Positions 44,877 through 57,600 of a stretch of 64,000 nt of DNA are shown here, piece after piece. Location: NCBI RefSeq assembly GCF_000151315.2, contig NW_011887292.1, positions 847,534 to 911,533 of the forward strand, read 5' to 3'. A program made the translations under genes and the position numbers. This DNA comes from Capsaspora owczarzaki ATCC 30864 (lineage: Eukaryota; Opisthokonta; Filasterea). How positions within the stretch are numbered: the first letter of the stretch is position 1; each line of letters opens with the position of its first letter. The notes beneath the pieces were generated by a model. That model was given only the letters and a program-made list of their open reading frames with translations, ran no database searches and was not told where the DNA came from.

Positions 44877-45248
44877 GCCTTTTCAAAGCGCTGAAGCAAG
44901 GATTGTTTTCTCTGCTCGACCTTAGCGTTTTTGATTTTTTTGCTGATTCAGTGCCCCCTCTATCGACCCGGGTTTCTCCTGGTTGTGATCTGAAGTCTGT
45001 CTAGTGTCGTTGCTTTGCTTGCTGTTATCATAATGGATGCGCAATGAAGATTTTCGACTCGCCACCCCTCTGTTTCAACTACAATAGCTTCGTCCTTTGA
45101 GTTTCCGCCCCTTTTGTCGCCTGATGCCGGTGCTCGTAGCCGTGCACGCGATTGCATTAAAGATTCCACATCAACTTCAATAACTAGACTAGTGTACAAG
45201 TACAGGCATGGATCTCGCCCAGCAAAAACAGCACAAGACGAAAACATG
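44877..45248. other. Convergent intergenic region between RPS29 (+) and PSMG3 (-)
   Basis: About 372 bases with no recognised gene. It should contain both 3' UTRs and polyadenylation signals. Confidence 0.4.
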
Positions 45249-45716
45249 CTACCATAGCTTTTGCTGCTCGATCTGCTGCACGACCGCCCGCAATGTAGCT
45301 GGGCTGTTGGACTGCAGTGCAATGCCCAGCAGCAGCGAGCGAGAGCTGCCCGTGTTCACCGGGGCCAGCGCAATGCTCTCGATCAAGCGCCGAGCGTAGA
45401 CTTGCAGCACTGGGTCGTCCCTTCGCCCGAGCAGCGTGCGAATGGAAAAGGTGGGTGCTGCATTAACGTCTTCCTTCATGTCTCTTGCAGCCTCGATCTG
45501 CACAACGCAAGCAAGCGCATCCACCGAGTGAGCCGAGCACGATCGCTGTCGTCTTGTGCGGTTTTGTTGTGTACGTTACCAGTGTGCCGATCTTGCCAAT
45601 ATCTGAAATCATAACAACTCATAACAACGACGCGGTTGTCAAAGAGCTGCATGAGGACTTGGACGGTTGTCTGCGGCGCGTCTGTCTTGTTTTTGGGAAG
45701 AGGTGCTCCATTATTG
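45249..45716 (-). CDS. PSMG3: Proteasome assembly chaperone 3 (PSMG3/PAC3), frame disturbed
   Basis: The final exon 45497-45249 codes IEAARDMKEDVNAAPTFSIR, LLGRRDDPVLQVYARRLIES and ends IEQQKLW, matching the human ending (VLLGQDEPLIHVFAKNLV ... VIRVCQVW). The preceding exon ends at 45580 and codes VVMISDIGKIGTL (human VVVTQFGKMGTL). Upstream, PLPKNKTDAPQTTVQVLMQL and FDNRVVVM also match the human N-terminus but lie in a different frame. The break coincides with a perfect 10-bp tandem duplication (45609-45628). No ATG is in frame with the N-terminal part; a start further upstream or in another exon is possible. PSMG3 pairs with PSMG4 to build the 20S alpha ring. Either a disrupted allele, a sequencing error or an unusual expression mode. 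Confidence 0.8.
45609..45628. repeat. 10-bp perfect tandem duplication inside PSMG3
   Basis: TCATAACAAC occurs twice in direct succession (45609-45618, 45619-45628) on the plus strand. On the coding strand it is GTTGTTATGA twice. One unit shifts the frame by one base. Confidence 0.95.
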
Positions 45717-45740
45717 TTCAAACAAGCAAAACACGAGTGC

Positions 45741-45788
45741 GTTTGATTTTTCTCTTTGCTTCAATCGTTTGATTTTTCTCTTTGCTTC
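45741..45788. repeat. 26-bp-period tandem duplication between PSMG3 and GIPC
   Basis: A 22-base word (GTTTGATTTTTCTCTTTGCT plus TC) occurs at 45741-45762 and 45767-45788, separated by AATC. It lies in the short divergent region between the PSMG3 N-terminus and the GIPC start at 45818. Confidence 0.93.
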
Positions 45789-45817
45789 TTCTTATTTGCT
45801 TTGAAGACCAGACAAAC

Positions 45818-47660
45818 ATGCCGATTTTTGGCAAGGTGAAGTTGAGACAAAAAAAAAACACACAACAACAACAACAAACTCAAAAAAAAAAAAAAAAAAA
45901 TCCAATGGTCAAAAAAAAAACCAATGGAAAAACATCAACGAACTCGTCGCGCTGCGTCGTGGTGATCACGGCGTGGATGGCTTGTTGTCTTGCCATCACT
46001 GTGTTGGATGTCAGCCTGTGGATTGGGGGCGACGAGCCAGAGAGTTTCCTGATGAAAAACCAAAAAAAAAAAAAAAAAAGTTTTGATTTTTTTTTTTCTT
46101 TCGTCACAGTTCGATTTTTGCTCGCCCTCTTCGACCGTGCGCTCGAGGAGACTCTCACTTTAGCGTCGTTTGTGCTTGTTTTGCTCACTGTTTTGCATTT
46201 CTGCTTGTCGCTCCGTGCAGAACGAGGGCGCCGCGGCTCCAGCTGCTGCTGCCAAGCCAGGCCAGCGAGTCGAGTTCTCCTTCTCGACGCAGCTCGCTCA
46301 CGGCAGCGCCACCAAGAAGATCTCCAACTTTTCCAACGTCAAGGAGATGTACCAAGCCATCTCAACCGCCTTCAGCGTTCCCTTCGGCGATGTGAGTTTG
46401 GATGCGAAAGCAAGCAGCCACAAAAGCAACAACAAGCAAACCCAAAAAAAAAAAAAAAAAAAAAAAATCAAACACAACAAAGAAAACAAACAACAGCTTT
46501 TTTTTTTTTTTTTTTTTTTTTCTGTGCCTTTCTGTGCGTTTGGTCGGCTGACCTTGCCTCGTATGAGAAGAGGAGGGTGATGATGTGCTGGATTCAACGG
46601 AAGGCCAACCAAAAAAGAACGGGGGCAGGACGAGGCTTGAGGATCTCTTTGGACTCTCGCCCCCTTTTTTGGTTGCTTGGTTGCTTGGTTTCTCATGACT
46701 AATCTCCCTCTCAACAACGACAACAAACAACAACCAACAGATCGTCTTCTGCACGCTCAACACACCCAAGATCGACATGAACCGCCTGCTCGGTGGCCAG
46801 ATTGTCTTTGACGACTTTATCTTTGCGCACTTGCGCGGCGAGACCAAGGTCGCTGAGGTTGAAAAGACCTCGTCGACCCTGGGTCTGTCCATCACCGACA
46901 ACGGCGCTGGCTCGGCCTTCATCAAGCGCATCTACCCGGATTCCATCCTCGCCAAGATCCCGCAGGTCTCTGTCGGCGATCTCATCGAGGAGATTAACGG
47001 CGTCTCGATGCTCAACAAGCGCCACTCGGACGTTGCCAACACCCTCAAGGAGGTTCCCGTTGGCTCCAAGTTTGTGCTCAAGCTGGCTGCAGTCAAGCGT
47101 CAAGGTACATTTAAAAGAGGGGAGAGAAGGAGAGGAGGGCGGGACTCGTTTTTTGAGGCATTGTGTTCTCCCTCTACATGCACTCACCGTTGTCTGTCTT
47201 CTTTTGTCTGTGACGAGCAGGCGGCGATGAGAAGCATGCTACTCCTGCTGCTGCTGCTGCCGCTGCCGCCGCTGCACCCGCCGTCAAGCCACCGGCAGAG
47301 GAGAAGCCGGCCGCCCCGAGCACCCAGAATTTCAGCGATGCCAACAACTCGGCCGCGATTGCCACCAAGGTCGAGGATCTGCTTGAGAGCTTCATGGGCA
47401 TCCGTGATGGCGATCTTGGTACGTGAAGGGTTTTTTTGTTTGTTTTGGAGCATTCTTTTGCATTTTGTGATTGTTCACTTTTTGTGTGATGTTTTGGCTT
47501 TGTAGCTAGTGAAATGATCTCGCTGGCCGATGGTTTGGAGAACAAGGAGCAGTTCATCGATCTTGTTCAGGAGAACCTTGGCGCGTTCGAGTTCCCTGAC
47601 GAGTTCAGCTTGGACGTTTGGGACGTCATTCACGGCGGTGAGGCTGCCCTCTTCACATAA
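45818..47660 (+). CDS. GIPC1: GIPC-type PDZ protein
   Basis: Five exons keep frame: 45818-45835, 46221-46391, 46741-47104, 47221-47418, 47506-47660 (301 residues). Domain order matches animal GIPC1-3. A GH1 region has FSTQLAHGSATKKISNFSNV and VFCTLNTPKIDMNRLLGGQI. The PDZ domain has LGLSITDNGAGSAFIKRIY and VSVGDLIEEINGVSML. The GH2 region has VEDLLESFMGIRDGDLASEM and FPDEFSLDVWDVIHGG, which binds myosin VI in animals. An Ala run sits between PDZ and GH2. GIPC links transmembrane cargo with C-terminal PDZ ligands to myosin VI for endocytic transport. The first coding exon has only six codons (MPIFGK); that start fits frame and splice signals but rests on no homology. Confidence 0.93.
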
Positions 47661-48418
47661 AGAGCGACGCACACACAAAAAAAACCCACAGGCTGGTGCT
47701 TGGTGGTTTTTTTTCTTGTTGTTCTCTGGCTCAGAGTTGTTCCAATCGTTGTTCATTGGCGCGTGCTTTTTGATTTCGAATGGACAAGTAATATGACTTT
47801 TTTTTCCAACATGTCCCTCCCCTCCCTCCCCTCCCCCGGGTCTTTCTCCCCCACTTTTGTTTGTTATTGTTATTGCTATTATTCCTCTCCCTTGTTGCGG
47901 TTTTTGAGTGCCGCTGAATCGCTTTGATTGAACAAAACCCGCCCAAAACCAAACTCAATATTCGGCAGTCCAATCACACGCTTGTAAGCAAAAGTTCGGC
48001 TTGTCTCATTATTATTGTATTTTATTTTATTTTTTTTTTTATTCCCTTCAGCTTTCTCTTTCCCTCACCCTCACCCTCTCTCTCCCTCTCTGCCTCTGCC
48101 TCTCTGCTAGAGTTAGACTCGTTTTCGTTATCTCCCTCTCCCTCTCCTTCTCCTTCTCCTTCTCTCCCTCCACTCGTGCTCCGCTTTCTTTTTGCTTTTC
48201 TTTTTTTTTATCGTTTTTCAATCACGCTCCATTCATTTTTTTTTCTCTTCCCTCTATTCTTCACTCGCTATTCCTCGTCTCTTATTCTGCCTCGACTCGA
48301 GTTACTCAATTGATAGCCTCCACTATTGCTGCGTTATTTGACAGGAGAGAGAGAGAGCGCGCGAAAGAGAGAGAAGAGCGTCGCAGCGGCCTTGTTGGGA
48401 TTCACTACATACAAAAAA
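47661..48418. promoter_or_regulatory. Long 5' region before the SREBP-like gene
   Basis: About 758 bases between two plus-strand genes. The second half (48040-48300) is a strong pyrimidine tract with CTC and TTC repeats, followed by a GA-rich run at 48344-48380 just before the start codon. No coding motif was recognised. It likely holds the GIPC 3' UTR and the promoter and 5' UTR of the next gene. Confidence 0.4.
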
Positions 48419-51400
48419 ATGCTGCACGCCATCGACCTCAAGCCACACGGCCTGCCTCCGCTCCAAGCCATGCCCATGCAGCCCATGCAGCAAGCAATGA
48501 CTGCCAACGGTGCTGCGAATGGTGCCGCACGCAAGCCGCGAGCAACCGCACAAAAGCCGCTGCTCGCAATGGCTCCAATGCCAATGCCAATGCAGCAACA
48601 ACAACAACCGCAGCAGATGATGCACTTCCAGCCGCAGCAGCTCCTGCTCGACGACGCCATGCTGCTCGGGGACGGAATGGACGTCAACGACATGATGAGC
48701 TTTATGAACACGCGGGCGGCCGTGGACAACGACGACGACCACGACGATGGAGACGACTTTGACGACGAGGACGACGCTTTGGCTGCTGCTGCTCCTCATG
48801 GCGCCGCGTCGTTCGACTTTGCATCGCTCATGCCCCAGCCACTGATGCCGGCCGCATCCACCGCCCCATTCCAGACCGGCACCGGCCTCCTCCCTTCTGG
48901 CCCTGGTGTTGACGAGTACGTGTACATGCTGCCATTTCTTTTTGTTAACCCTTTCTTTCATTCGTTCTGTCGCACTCACCAACCTTGACCAACCCTCCAA
49001 CCTGCGACACACAGTCTGCTTGCGTCTCTGATGGGCACGTCTTCGGTGATGCAACCGCAGACCCTGCTCAACCCGAATGCTGCGCCAATCTCGCTGGAGC
49101 AAAACGCCAATCTGATCAATCTCATCATGTCGCTGGGTGCGGCTGCTCCTCCTTCCGCACAAGCCATCGATGCATCTGCTGGGTAACGAAATTGATGTTG
49201 TTGACAGCGGCGGATGTGATTGGCGTTCTAGTCCCTAACTTTTTTTTTCTTTTTCTTTTTGTTCTTTTGTTTCATTGCGTCCCCTTGAACAACTCCAACA
49301 ACCACAGCGCCAACCTTGCCAAACCTTCATTGTCGGCGGCTGCAGAGATTCGGCGAGCGACGCGCGTCGAACGTGAAAAGCGCCGCCAGAAGAACATTAA
49401 CAGCGGGTTTGATGTCATCAAGGAACTCGTCCCGGGATGCTCGGATTTGAAGATTTCGCGCGCGACTGTGCTGCAGCGCTGCGCCAACTACCTGACCCAC
49501 GCACAGCAGGCGCTGGGGCAGTACAAGGTGGTCAACGAGCACCTCAAGAGCGAAAACTCGCGCCTGGTTGCCGAGAACGCACGCTTGTCAGCGCTCATCG
49601 AAGGCATGATGAAGAATTCGCTGAGCCAGTTTGGCATTACGTCCCAGTCCTTTGCCGCGGCTGCCGCTGCCGCTGCAGCTGCCGCAGCTGCTGCCGCCGC
49701 CGCCAACACGACGACGTCCATCGCTCCGGGCACCTCGACTTTGCGCCCTGCCAACCCATCGAGCCTCTCGCCGGCTTCGGTCGACGGGTCCATCGTCTCG
49801 CGAAGCAGTAACCGAAGCTCCAACTCTGTCTCGTCGGCGTCCTCATCGCCCAGCAACGACGCGGCCGTCCACTCGCCGCATGGGTCGTCGCCCTCGCCAT
49901 CGTCATCCACGGCCTTCTCTGGCGTTTCCCCCAAGCTGCGCACATTGTCGCCCCTTCTGCCTCATCCCACTGCGCCGAGCGTCGATCTGCTCATTCCTCC
50001 GGCAGATCTGACCGAGCCTGGCTCCAATGTCTACGTTAAGGACAGCACCCGCATCCTCTTGGTGCTGTGTGTCTTCTTTTTGATTTTCCCGGCGGTTGGC
50101 TTCTTTTCCCGTGAAGATCCGCATCTCATTGCGGGCGGCAACGTTCCTTCGTTCTCGAGTGGCCGTGCTCTCTCCAGCGTGGATGCTGGTTTGGACGGCG
50201 GCGCAGCCATCCCGACGACGACCGACGACGGCTTCCTGAGCGGCATTTTCAGCTTTGTGCCTCTCTCGGTTGTTTATCACATTCTTTTGTGCTTCCGCTG
50301 CCTGGCTGCAATGATTGTCGCTCGTTTGATCTTGTCGTCGCTCGAGCCCATCGCCTACCGCTCCGAGACGATGGTTTCTCAAGCCGCCGTTTTGCGCAAA
50401 GCTGGCGAGACTGCTTACAAGTAATGTTTTGATCACCGGGTGGACTGTGTTTTCTTTTTGACTGTTGCCTTCCGTCCTTCTCATTCCTGCTTGATTTACT
50501 TTGCTTGTTTCTTGTCTGCAGGGAGGGTCGTTTCGAAGCGGCGCACGAATTCTTTGTGCAAGCGCTCGGAACCCTTGGAAATCGGTACTCGTTCTCCTCC
50601 AACTGGCGGTCAGCTTTGAACATCCTGATCGAAACTGGACATCATCAACTCTCGAAGTGGAAAGTGGGTCAAATTGTGGATCGTCTGCACCGATGGGCCA
50701 CTCGCACCAACACTTCCAGTGCCAACCACGAGCTTGCTCGGATTTATCATGGCATCCACATGCTCGAGTGTTTCCAGCACGGACGGTGAGCGTTCGATTG
50801 CAGCTGTCGTGTTGTTCTTGGAAGTCAGTTGTTTGTCACTGACTTGTGTTTTCTGTATTGGTTGCTGCAACGGGTAGTGAAAAGGCTGCCATTTACAGTG
50901 CACTGAAGGCCCTGAACCATGCTGAGGCGTACGAGCACATTTACGGCGCCACAACACCCGTCCTGTCCCAGATCTATTGCTCCATGGCATTCATTTACGA
51001 CCGTATTTTCCCGCAGTTCAACTACATTACCAGGTATGAGCACGTCTTGCTGTTCGTTTTCCTCATTGTTTTTGTGTGTGGGGGGGTGTGTTTAACAATT
51101 CTCGCTTCTTTGCTCACTTTTATCTCATTACCGGGTCCGCAGACATTATCGCAATCTTGTCAATCGACGCATTCTGGATTTGGGCGAGGATCACGCTCGC
51201 GGTGTTCAAGAAATCCTGCAGCTCCAGCGCTCCGAGGGCCACTGGTGCCAAATCAACCCGATGCCTGGCCTGTTCATCGTCTTCATTCTGCTTTTGGCTT
51301 GCACACTCTGCCAGTTCACTGCATTCTTCTTTTCCACCCACACGTACACCGACTCGGCTCTCATGCACAACGCGATGGTGGTGCCCACGTTGATTCTGTT

Positions 51401-51431
51401 CCCGGTTGCAGTCCTCACAACCATGCCATAG
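48419..51431 (+). CDS. SREBP-like membrane-bound bHLH transcription factor precursor
   Basis: Six exons keep frame: 48419-48915, 49015-49182, 49308-50420, 50522-50785, 50878-51033, 51143-51431 (828 residues). The N-terminus is acidic and Gln/Met/Ala-rich, a likely activation domain. The bHLH (about 239-290) reads RATRVEREKRRQKNINSGF then ELVPGCSDLKISRATVLQRC, followed by a leucine-zipper-like helix. A Ser/Pro/Ala linker leads to DSTRILLVLCVFFLIF (about 470), which lines up with the DRSRILLCVLTFLCLSF segment cut by site-2 protease in SREBP-2. A lumenal loop of about 50 residues and a second membrane helix follow. The C-terminal domain (EGRFEAAHEFFVQALGTLG) resembles the SCAP-binding part of SREBP. 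Two more hydrophobic helices end the protein. The diagnostic basic-region Tyr of SREBP is not present. Confidence 0.83.
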
Positions 51432-51698
51432 TTGTTTTTTTTCCGTTGTGCCCCCATTTTGAACTGGGCTTTGCTGTTCCTGTTATGACTATCGTGCGTT
51501 GGCCGCCCGCCCTCTCGGGGTTGCATGCAAGCGACAACTGCGATGATTTTCCTTGTTTCTCTTTCCTTTGTTTTTCTTGGTCTTTTCTCTTACCGTTAAA
51601 CCTGTCCGTCGCCTCCACTTCGTAGCATGCGAGCATTGTACAAACAATAATACAAAACATTTCAATCAACTGGATTTGCTTGTACAACAAAGCCTGCT

Positions 51699-54600
51699 TC
51701 ACAACATGTCAGATTCCTTTGGTGTTTTGGCGGGCTTGGCTGCCGTTGGAGGTGGCTAAGAAAGGGACAAACCAAAGCAGGATAAACACACAACCAAGTC
51801 AGTTTCTGCATCATGGCAACACTTTTCTCGACATAACGTGACTTACTCGACGCGCAGCAGGCTGTGGCTTCACCAGCTCCTGAAAAACGAGAAAAAATCA
51901 AGAAACAACAAGATCGCAGAACATGAGCGTCAGGATTTCGAAATAAATCCTGAAAAGAGCATCGAAAGACTGCCGCATACCTCTGCTGGGGCAGGCTCTT
52001 CACTCGGCTCTGGCGTTCCCTCGTCGGGTGCGGCAATCCCCGCGGCTTCTTCCTCGGCGCGCCGGGCAGCTTCCTGCTTGCGCTTGCGGATGAGTTCGCT
52101 TGCAGCCATCTGGCTTTGAAGCTGAGGGTTGAACACGGACGGTCTCGCGACGGGGGCAGGAGCAGGAGCTGCGGCAGGTTCGGGCGCCGCGGCAGCAGCA
52201 GCAGCAGCAGCAGCAACTGGTTGTTCAATGCCACTCTCAAAGTCGGCCGCTTCGTCTTCGGTGAGCTCCACGGCAGCAGCAGTCGGTTTCGGCGCAGGGA
52301 CTGGAGGCAGCTTTTTCGGGAGGGTCGGAGGCGGTTTGGCGGCCACGGCTGGGGAGGTAGGTGTGGTCGGGGAAGCGGAACCACTTTCGCCGCCGTCCTT
52401 GCTGGGGGCTTTGACAGGAAGGAGCGGGACTTTCGGAGCCGGCAAAGGTTTGGCTGCGGGCTGAGGCTTGTCTGCGGGCACGGGCTTGTTCGCAGGAACG
52501 GGTTTGTCAGCGGGCTGCGGCTTTTCGGCGGGCTGCGGCTTTTCAGCGGGTGCAGGCCGCGGCATGGGAGTCGGAACAGGCTTCTTTGCGACAGCAACGG
52601 CGCTTGCTTCGTCAGAAGAGCCAGAGGTCGGGGTCGAAGCGGTTGCCGACGAAGGAGTGGTCGGCGTAACAGGAGTGCTGTCCGTGCTGATTGGCGTGAG
52701 CGAAGGGCGAGCGGCAGGGATTGGCAGCACCGACATGGCACCTGGCGGCGGCTTTCGCAGCGTGCCTGGAGCCGTTCCGCCGACAATGTTGGAAAGGCTT
52801 TCGACCAGAGACTCTTTGCGCGCGGCAAAGGAGTGCCCGACGACGGCAGCCGGAGTGCCATCAACCAGCGACTCCTTGCGCGACGGCGGGGCAGATGTCG
52901 TTGCGTCGTCGGATACGGAAACTCCACGCGAAATCACCTTGGGCTTGGCAGCCACCGGAGGAGGCGCCTGCGCTGCTGTGGGTGACGGGACTGGAACTGC
53001 TGCATCCGAGATCGAGCCGCGGGCGGGTGCGGATTGAGTGGCGATTGCTGCAGCTTTTGTTTCGGATGCGTTTGTGTCGAGCACCGTTGCGGTCGATGGG
53101 CGGCGCGGCTGCGGAGTCGGGGCGGCGGCTTTCGGGCTTTCTGTTGGCTGCGCTGGGGCCACTACGTGTTCGGCGGCAAGCGGTGGTTGCGCTGGCTCTG
53201 CGGGTGGCGCCGCTACTGGGACTGGCTCTGCCACTGGCCCGGCTGCTGGTTCCGCCGCTTTATCTGCGACTGGCTCGGGAATCGACTTGGGTGCTGCCGT
53301 AGGAGGGTTTACCTCAACGTGCGACTGGGGTTGAGTTTCAGGAGACGCGTCGTCGCTGGAAGCGGGATGCGCTGCTGCCGCCGATGGAACGACAGGAGAC
53401 TCAGCGACTGGCGAGGCGTCAATCGGCTCGGCCGACTTCAATGTCTCGGCAGATTCGGTTGGAGCAGGGGTGTCGGGCTCCTTGGACTCGACATTCTGCT
53501 CCACGTTTGGCTCAGACTCGGATGTGGACTCTGGTTCAGGCTCGACCTGCACAGGCTCTGGTTCCGAACGCGGCGGAGGAACATCATCTGAATCATCAGC
53601 ACTCTGGGCGACCTCGGCGGGCGGAGGTGGCGGCGGAACATCCTCTTCCGGAGGCGGGGGTGGAACTTCTTCGGCAACAGCCGGAGGTGGGGGCACGTCG
53701 TCGTCTTCGGGCGCGGGAGGAGGCGGAATAGAATCGTCATCTTCCAGCGGTGCGGGCGGAGGAGGAATGGATTCGTCCGCCGCAGCAGGAGCGACTGTCG
53801 ACGGAGGAGCAGCGACCGTCGGCGGAGGAGCAGCGACCGTCGGCGGAGGTGCAGCGACAGTCGGCGGAGCAACAACCACTGAAAGTGCTGTAACCGGTGC
53901 AGGCGCAGCAGCAGACTCACTCGCACCTGCGGCAGCAGCAGCCGCTGCAGGACCAGGAACTGTCTCAACTTCGGGTTTCTTGGGGGCACCATCGGTGGAA
54001 CGACGCCAAACATTGGCGTTTGTCGTGGCAATTTCCAGCGCCTCGTGGGAAATGGAGGGTGCAGCTGCAGTGGCGGCAGTTGCAGCAACGGAAGCATGAG
54101 ACTGAGCCGCTGCTGCCGCTGGGGACAAGGTCTTGGGAGCGGTTGCCGTCGGTGTCGAAAGAGTTGTACCGGAAGCTGGCACTTCGCCTTGATCGACGCT
54201 TGTCGAAATGAGCGATGCGCTGGTCGTGGGAACACGGACAGACGTGGGACGCACCGAAGTACGCCTGGACAGCTTGGACGCCGCGGTGTCTGTCGGCAAT
54301 CCTCGCGACGGCGCCTTCGGGCGGGCGTCGCTATTGCCCGGCGGCTCGAGGAGTGTCGGAACTGCCGATGCGGGTGCAGAGGCCTCCTTAGGCTTGGGTG
54401 GAGCAGCATCTGCCGGCTCGGCAATCTTGGGTGCTTCTGTGCTGGGTTTCGTGGTGTCCTTTTCCTTTTCCTTTTCCTTTTCCTTTTCCTTTTCCTTTTC
54501 CTTTTCCTTTTCCTTTTCCTTGGTCTTGTCCTTTTTGCCAAACAGCGCTCCAAGGCCTTTCTTTTCCTTGTCGGGCTTGTCTTGTGAGACGACGGCGGGC

Positions 54601-57600
54601 TGCGATTTGCGAGTCACAGGTGCTTTGCCCTCTTCGTCCTCGTCGTCCTCAACAGGCGTCGCGGAAGCTTTGACAGAAGCTGCGGCTGTCGATGCAGGAG
54701 GAGCAGCCACCGCTGGAGGAGCAGCCACAACTGGGGCAGCAGCCACAACTGGAGCAGCCACCGCTGGAGGAGCAGCCACAACTGGAACGGACGCAACGAG
54801 ATCCATTTTCGCTGCCGACACTGCAACCGCTCGACTTGTGTCATCGTCGTCGTCGTCTTGATTGTCCTTGGAGGGTCGCATTGCCTGCCGCGTGGGCGGT
54901 CGCCGGGGAGCTCCAATCTTGGCGCGAGTTTTTGTGAGATGCACGAGCTTGTCGTCAGTGGGAAGAGCCTCCGTGGGCAGTTCAATGCTCGCTTGAGTGG
55001 CAAGCGCGGGCGCCGCCGTGCGAACGACAGCGTCCACGTCAACAGATCCCCTGGCGGGGGTCTCCTTCAGCGCCGCCGCCGCAGCAACGGTAGCACTCGA
55101 GCCTCGCGAGATGCTCGGAGCGCGCATGGACGCTCGCTGCGAATGGGCAGTACCAAGCGCAGTCTCGCCAGCGCTGACAATCAACTCGAGCGAATCACAC
55201 ACGCGCTCATACAGAAAGTCCGACACAATGTTGGTCAACGAAATGTTGACTGCCTGCATTTTGCGGGCGACTTCGGCTCCGGCCGCCTTGACCAGCACTG
55301 CCGTCAGAAAGTCCTCGTCGATCTTGTCAGCATCGACCTGGACGCCGAGATTCAGGTGCACGAGCGCACGGCTGTCAATCAGATTGGGGTAGTCGTTGTG
55401 CAGCGCTTGCACCAGTCCCGAAGCAAACAGCTGGAAGTTGTCTTCCGTAATTTCGTGCATGGACTGCACCATGGCCGACAGATGACCGACAAGAGCGTTC
55501 ACACCCGACTGCTGGGCCTCCTCTTGCAAAAAGTGGATTTGCGTCAGAATGGAGCTGTGCGCTTTGGCTTCGGCAATCAGGGCCTCGACAGCGAGAGGAG
55601 CGCCCACAACGTTTTCACCCTGCTGGACGGACACGGGCACAACTTCCAGTGATTTGCCTTCGTGCGTCTCGCTGTACTGCACGGCCAGATGCGCAGCCTT
55701 GGTGCACATTGTGTCGATATACTCTTGCTTGGCAGCGTTCGCCACTGGCCCAGAGCCGAAATTGTACAAGGACTGGGCCGTGAGCGTTTTGGGCGCTTGG
55801 TTTTTGTATAGCGCCTGCTCGAGCTGCTGCACAACGCTGACGCAATCCGGGTTCTTGATGAGGGTTGAAATATCCACGATCGGCAACGGCATGTGCGTCA
55901 AGGTTGAGTTGCGGTTGAGCGCCGCAACCACCATCTTGAGCGACGCAACCGTGGTCGCGTTGTCATCCCAGTGCAGATTGGTCAGCGTTGTGTTGGTCTG
56001 CAGCGCTTTGGCAAGGCCCTGTGCACCGAGCTCGCCCATCTGGTTGCCGCCAATGTTCAAGCGAAGCAGCGTGGTGTTGGCACCGAGCGCGTCCAAAATG
56101 GGCACAATGTCGCCCTTCAGCTTGCAGTCACAGAGCGAAAGGGATTGGATGGCGCTCTGGCTGCCCACCAACAAGTCCACGACCGAGCGGATGGCGGACG
56201 GACGCTCCTTGGTTTTGCGTTCAAAGCTCTTGTCCAGCAGCACATGACGCAGAGTGCTGTTGTAGCAAAGACCGCTCACAAACGAGCTCATGCCATCGTC
56301 CCCAAAGTCATTGTCACTCACGTCCAACGTGACGATGGTTTGCACCTTGGCCATCATGCTTCCGACAATGCGGGCGCCAGCGATGCCCAACTCGTTGCCT
56401 CGCACATTCAGCGACAGTTCAGAGACGAGCTGGTTGTTGTGCAACGCGTTGGAGAGGTTTTTCAGCGCCGAGTGTGGCAGCTTGGTGTTGGCGAGGTTGA
56501 TATCGCGGAGCTGAGCAGCGCACTGGAAGAATTGCTCCTGTGAAGAAGTGCGGCGGAATCGTGAGCATCTCACTCGAAACGGGTTCAAAAAAAAAGGCTC
56601 GACATGAATCAAAACCACACTTGCACAGCTGGCTTACAAAACTGGCGGGCGGAATATAGCTCTTGGGATCCTTCTTGGACGCAAAACGGTTTCCCGACAA
56701 GTTGATGGAGACAAGGGTTTGTGCACAGCCACGGAGAAGAGCGGCAAACAGAGGGTCGACGATAATTCCAGAATCGGACAGGTCGAGCTGTGTCAGGACG
56801 TTGGGCACGGCCAAAAAGTCGGCCAGCGCGCTCACGCCCTCGCCAATGTTGTTATTGCTCAGATTCAGTCGCGACAACGAGCTGAGGGTGTTGACGTTCT
56901 TTTTGATGCCTTGAAGGAATCCGGCGATGCCTGTTGCGCCACAACGTAACAGATTATTTTTGTTTCGAGTGAGGCAACCAAGCGCAGTAACAACAGGGCA
57001 GAGCAAAAACCGCGATCGGGTCGGGTCGCTGTACCTTTGGCAGTTGTGCCAGTGCTGGAAAGGTTCAACTCCAGGATGCCGGCAGTCATGTTGCCGAATG
57101 CAGCGCCGAGACTAGATAAGGCTGTTAGTGGGGGATGGCATGAAAAATGAAAAGTGGTTGAGTCGGGGATTTGCTCCAATGGTTTCTGTCTGAGCAACAA
57201 CCAAAACAAAACACAAAAAAAAACAGAAGGTCAAAAGCACCTACCTTTGTCATCAATGGTGTTTCGGGAAAGATCCACCGTTCGGATCGAGGAGGAAGGA
57301 TTCTTCATCAACCCGTCCGCCAGCGCGGCGAAAAAGTCCTTGTACGCGCTCGCGTTGGAAACGACAATCTCTGTCAAAAATTGAGACTTGTTCACGACGC
57401 CTGCGACGGAGGCAAGACCATCGGCGTTCAGTTTGACGTCACGGACAATCAGGCGCGTAAACCACGAGTTGAAGCTCAGGGCGCGGACGATCGCGACCAG
57501 GTCGTTGCCGTCGAGATTGTCAAACTCTTCCAGGTTGAAATCTTTGGTGCCGCTGGCAGCAAAAATGTTGTCAATGTCCCAGCAGACGTCCTCGCGGACG

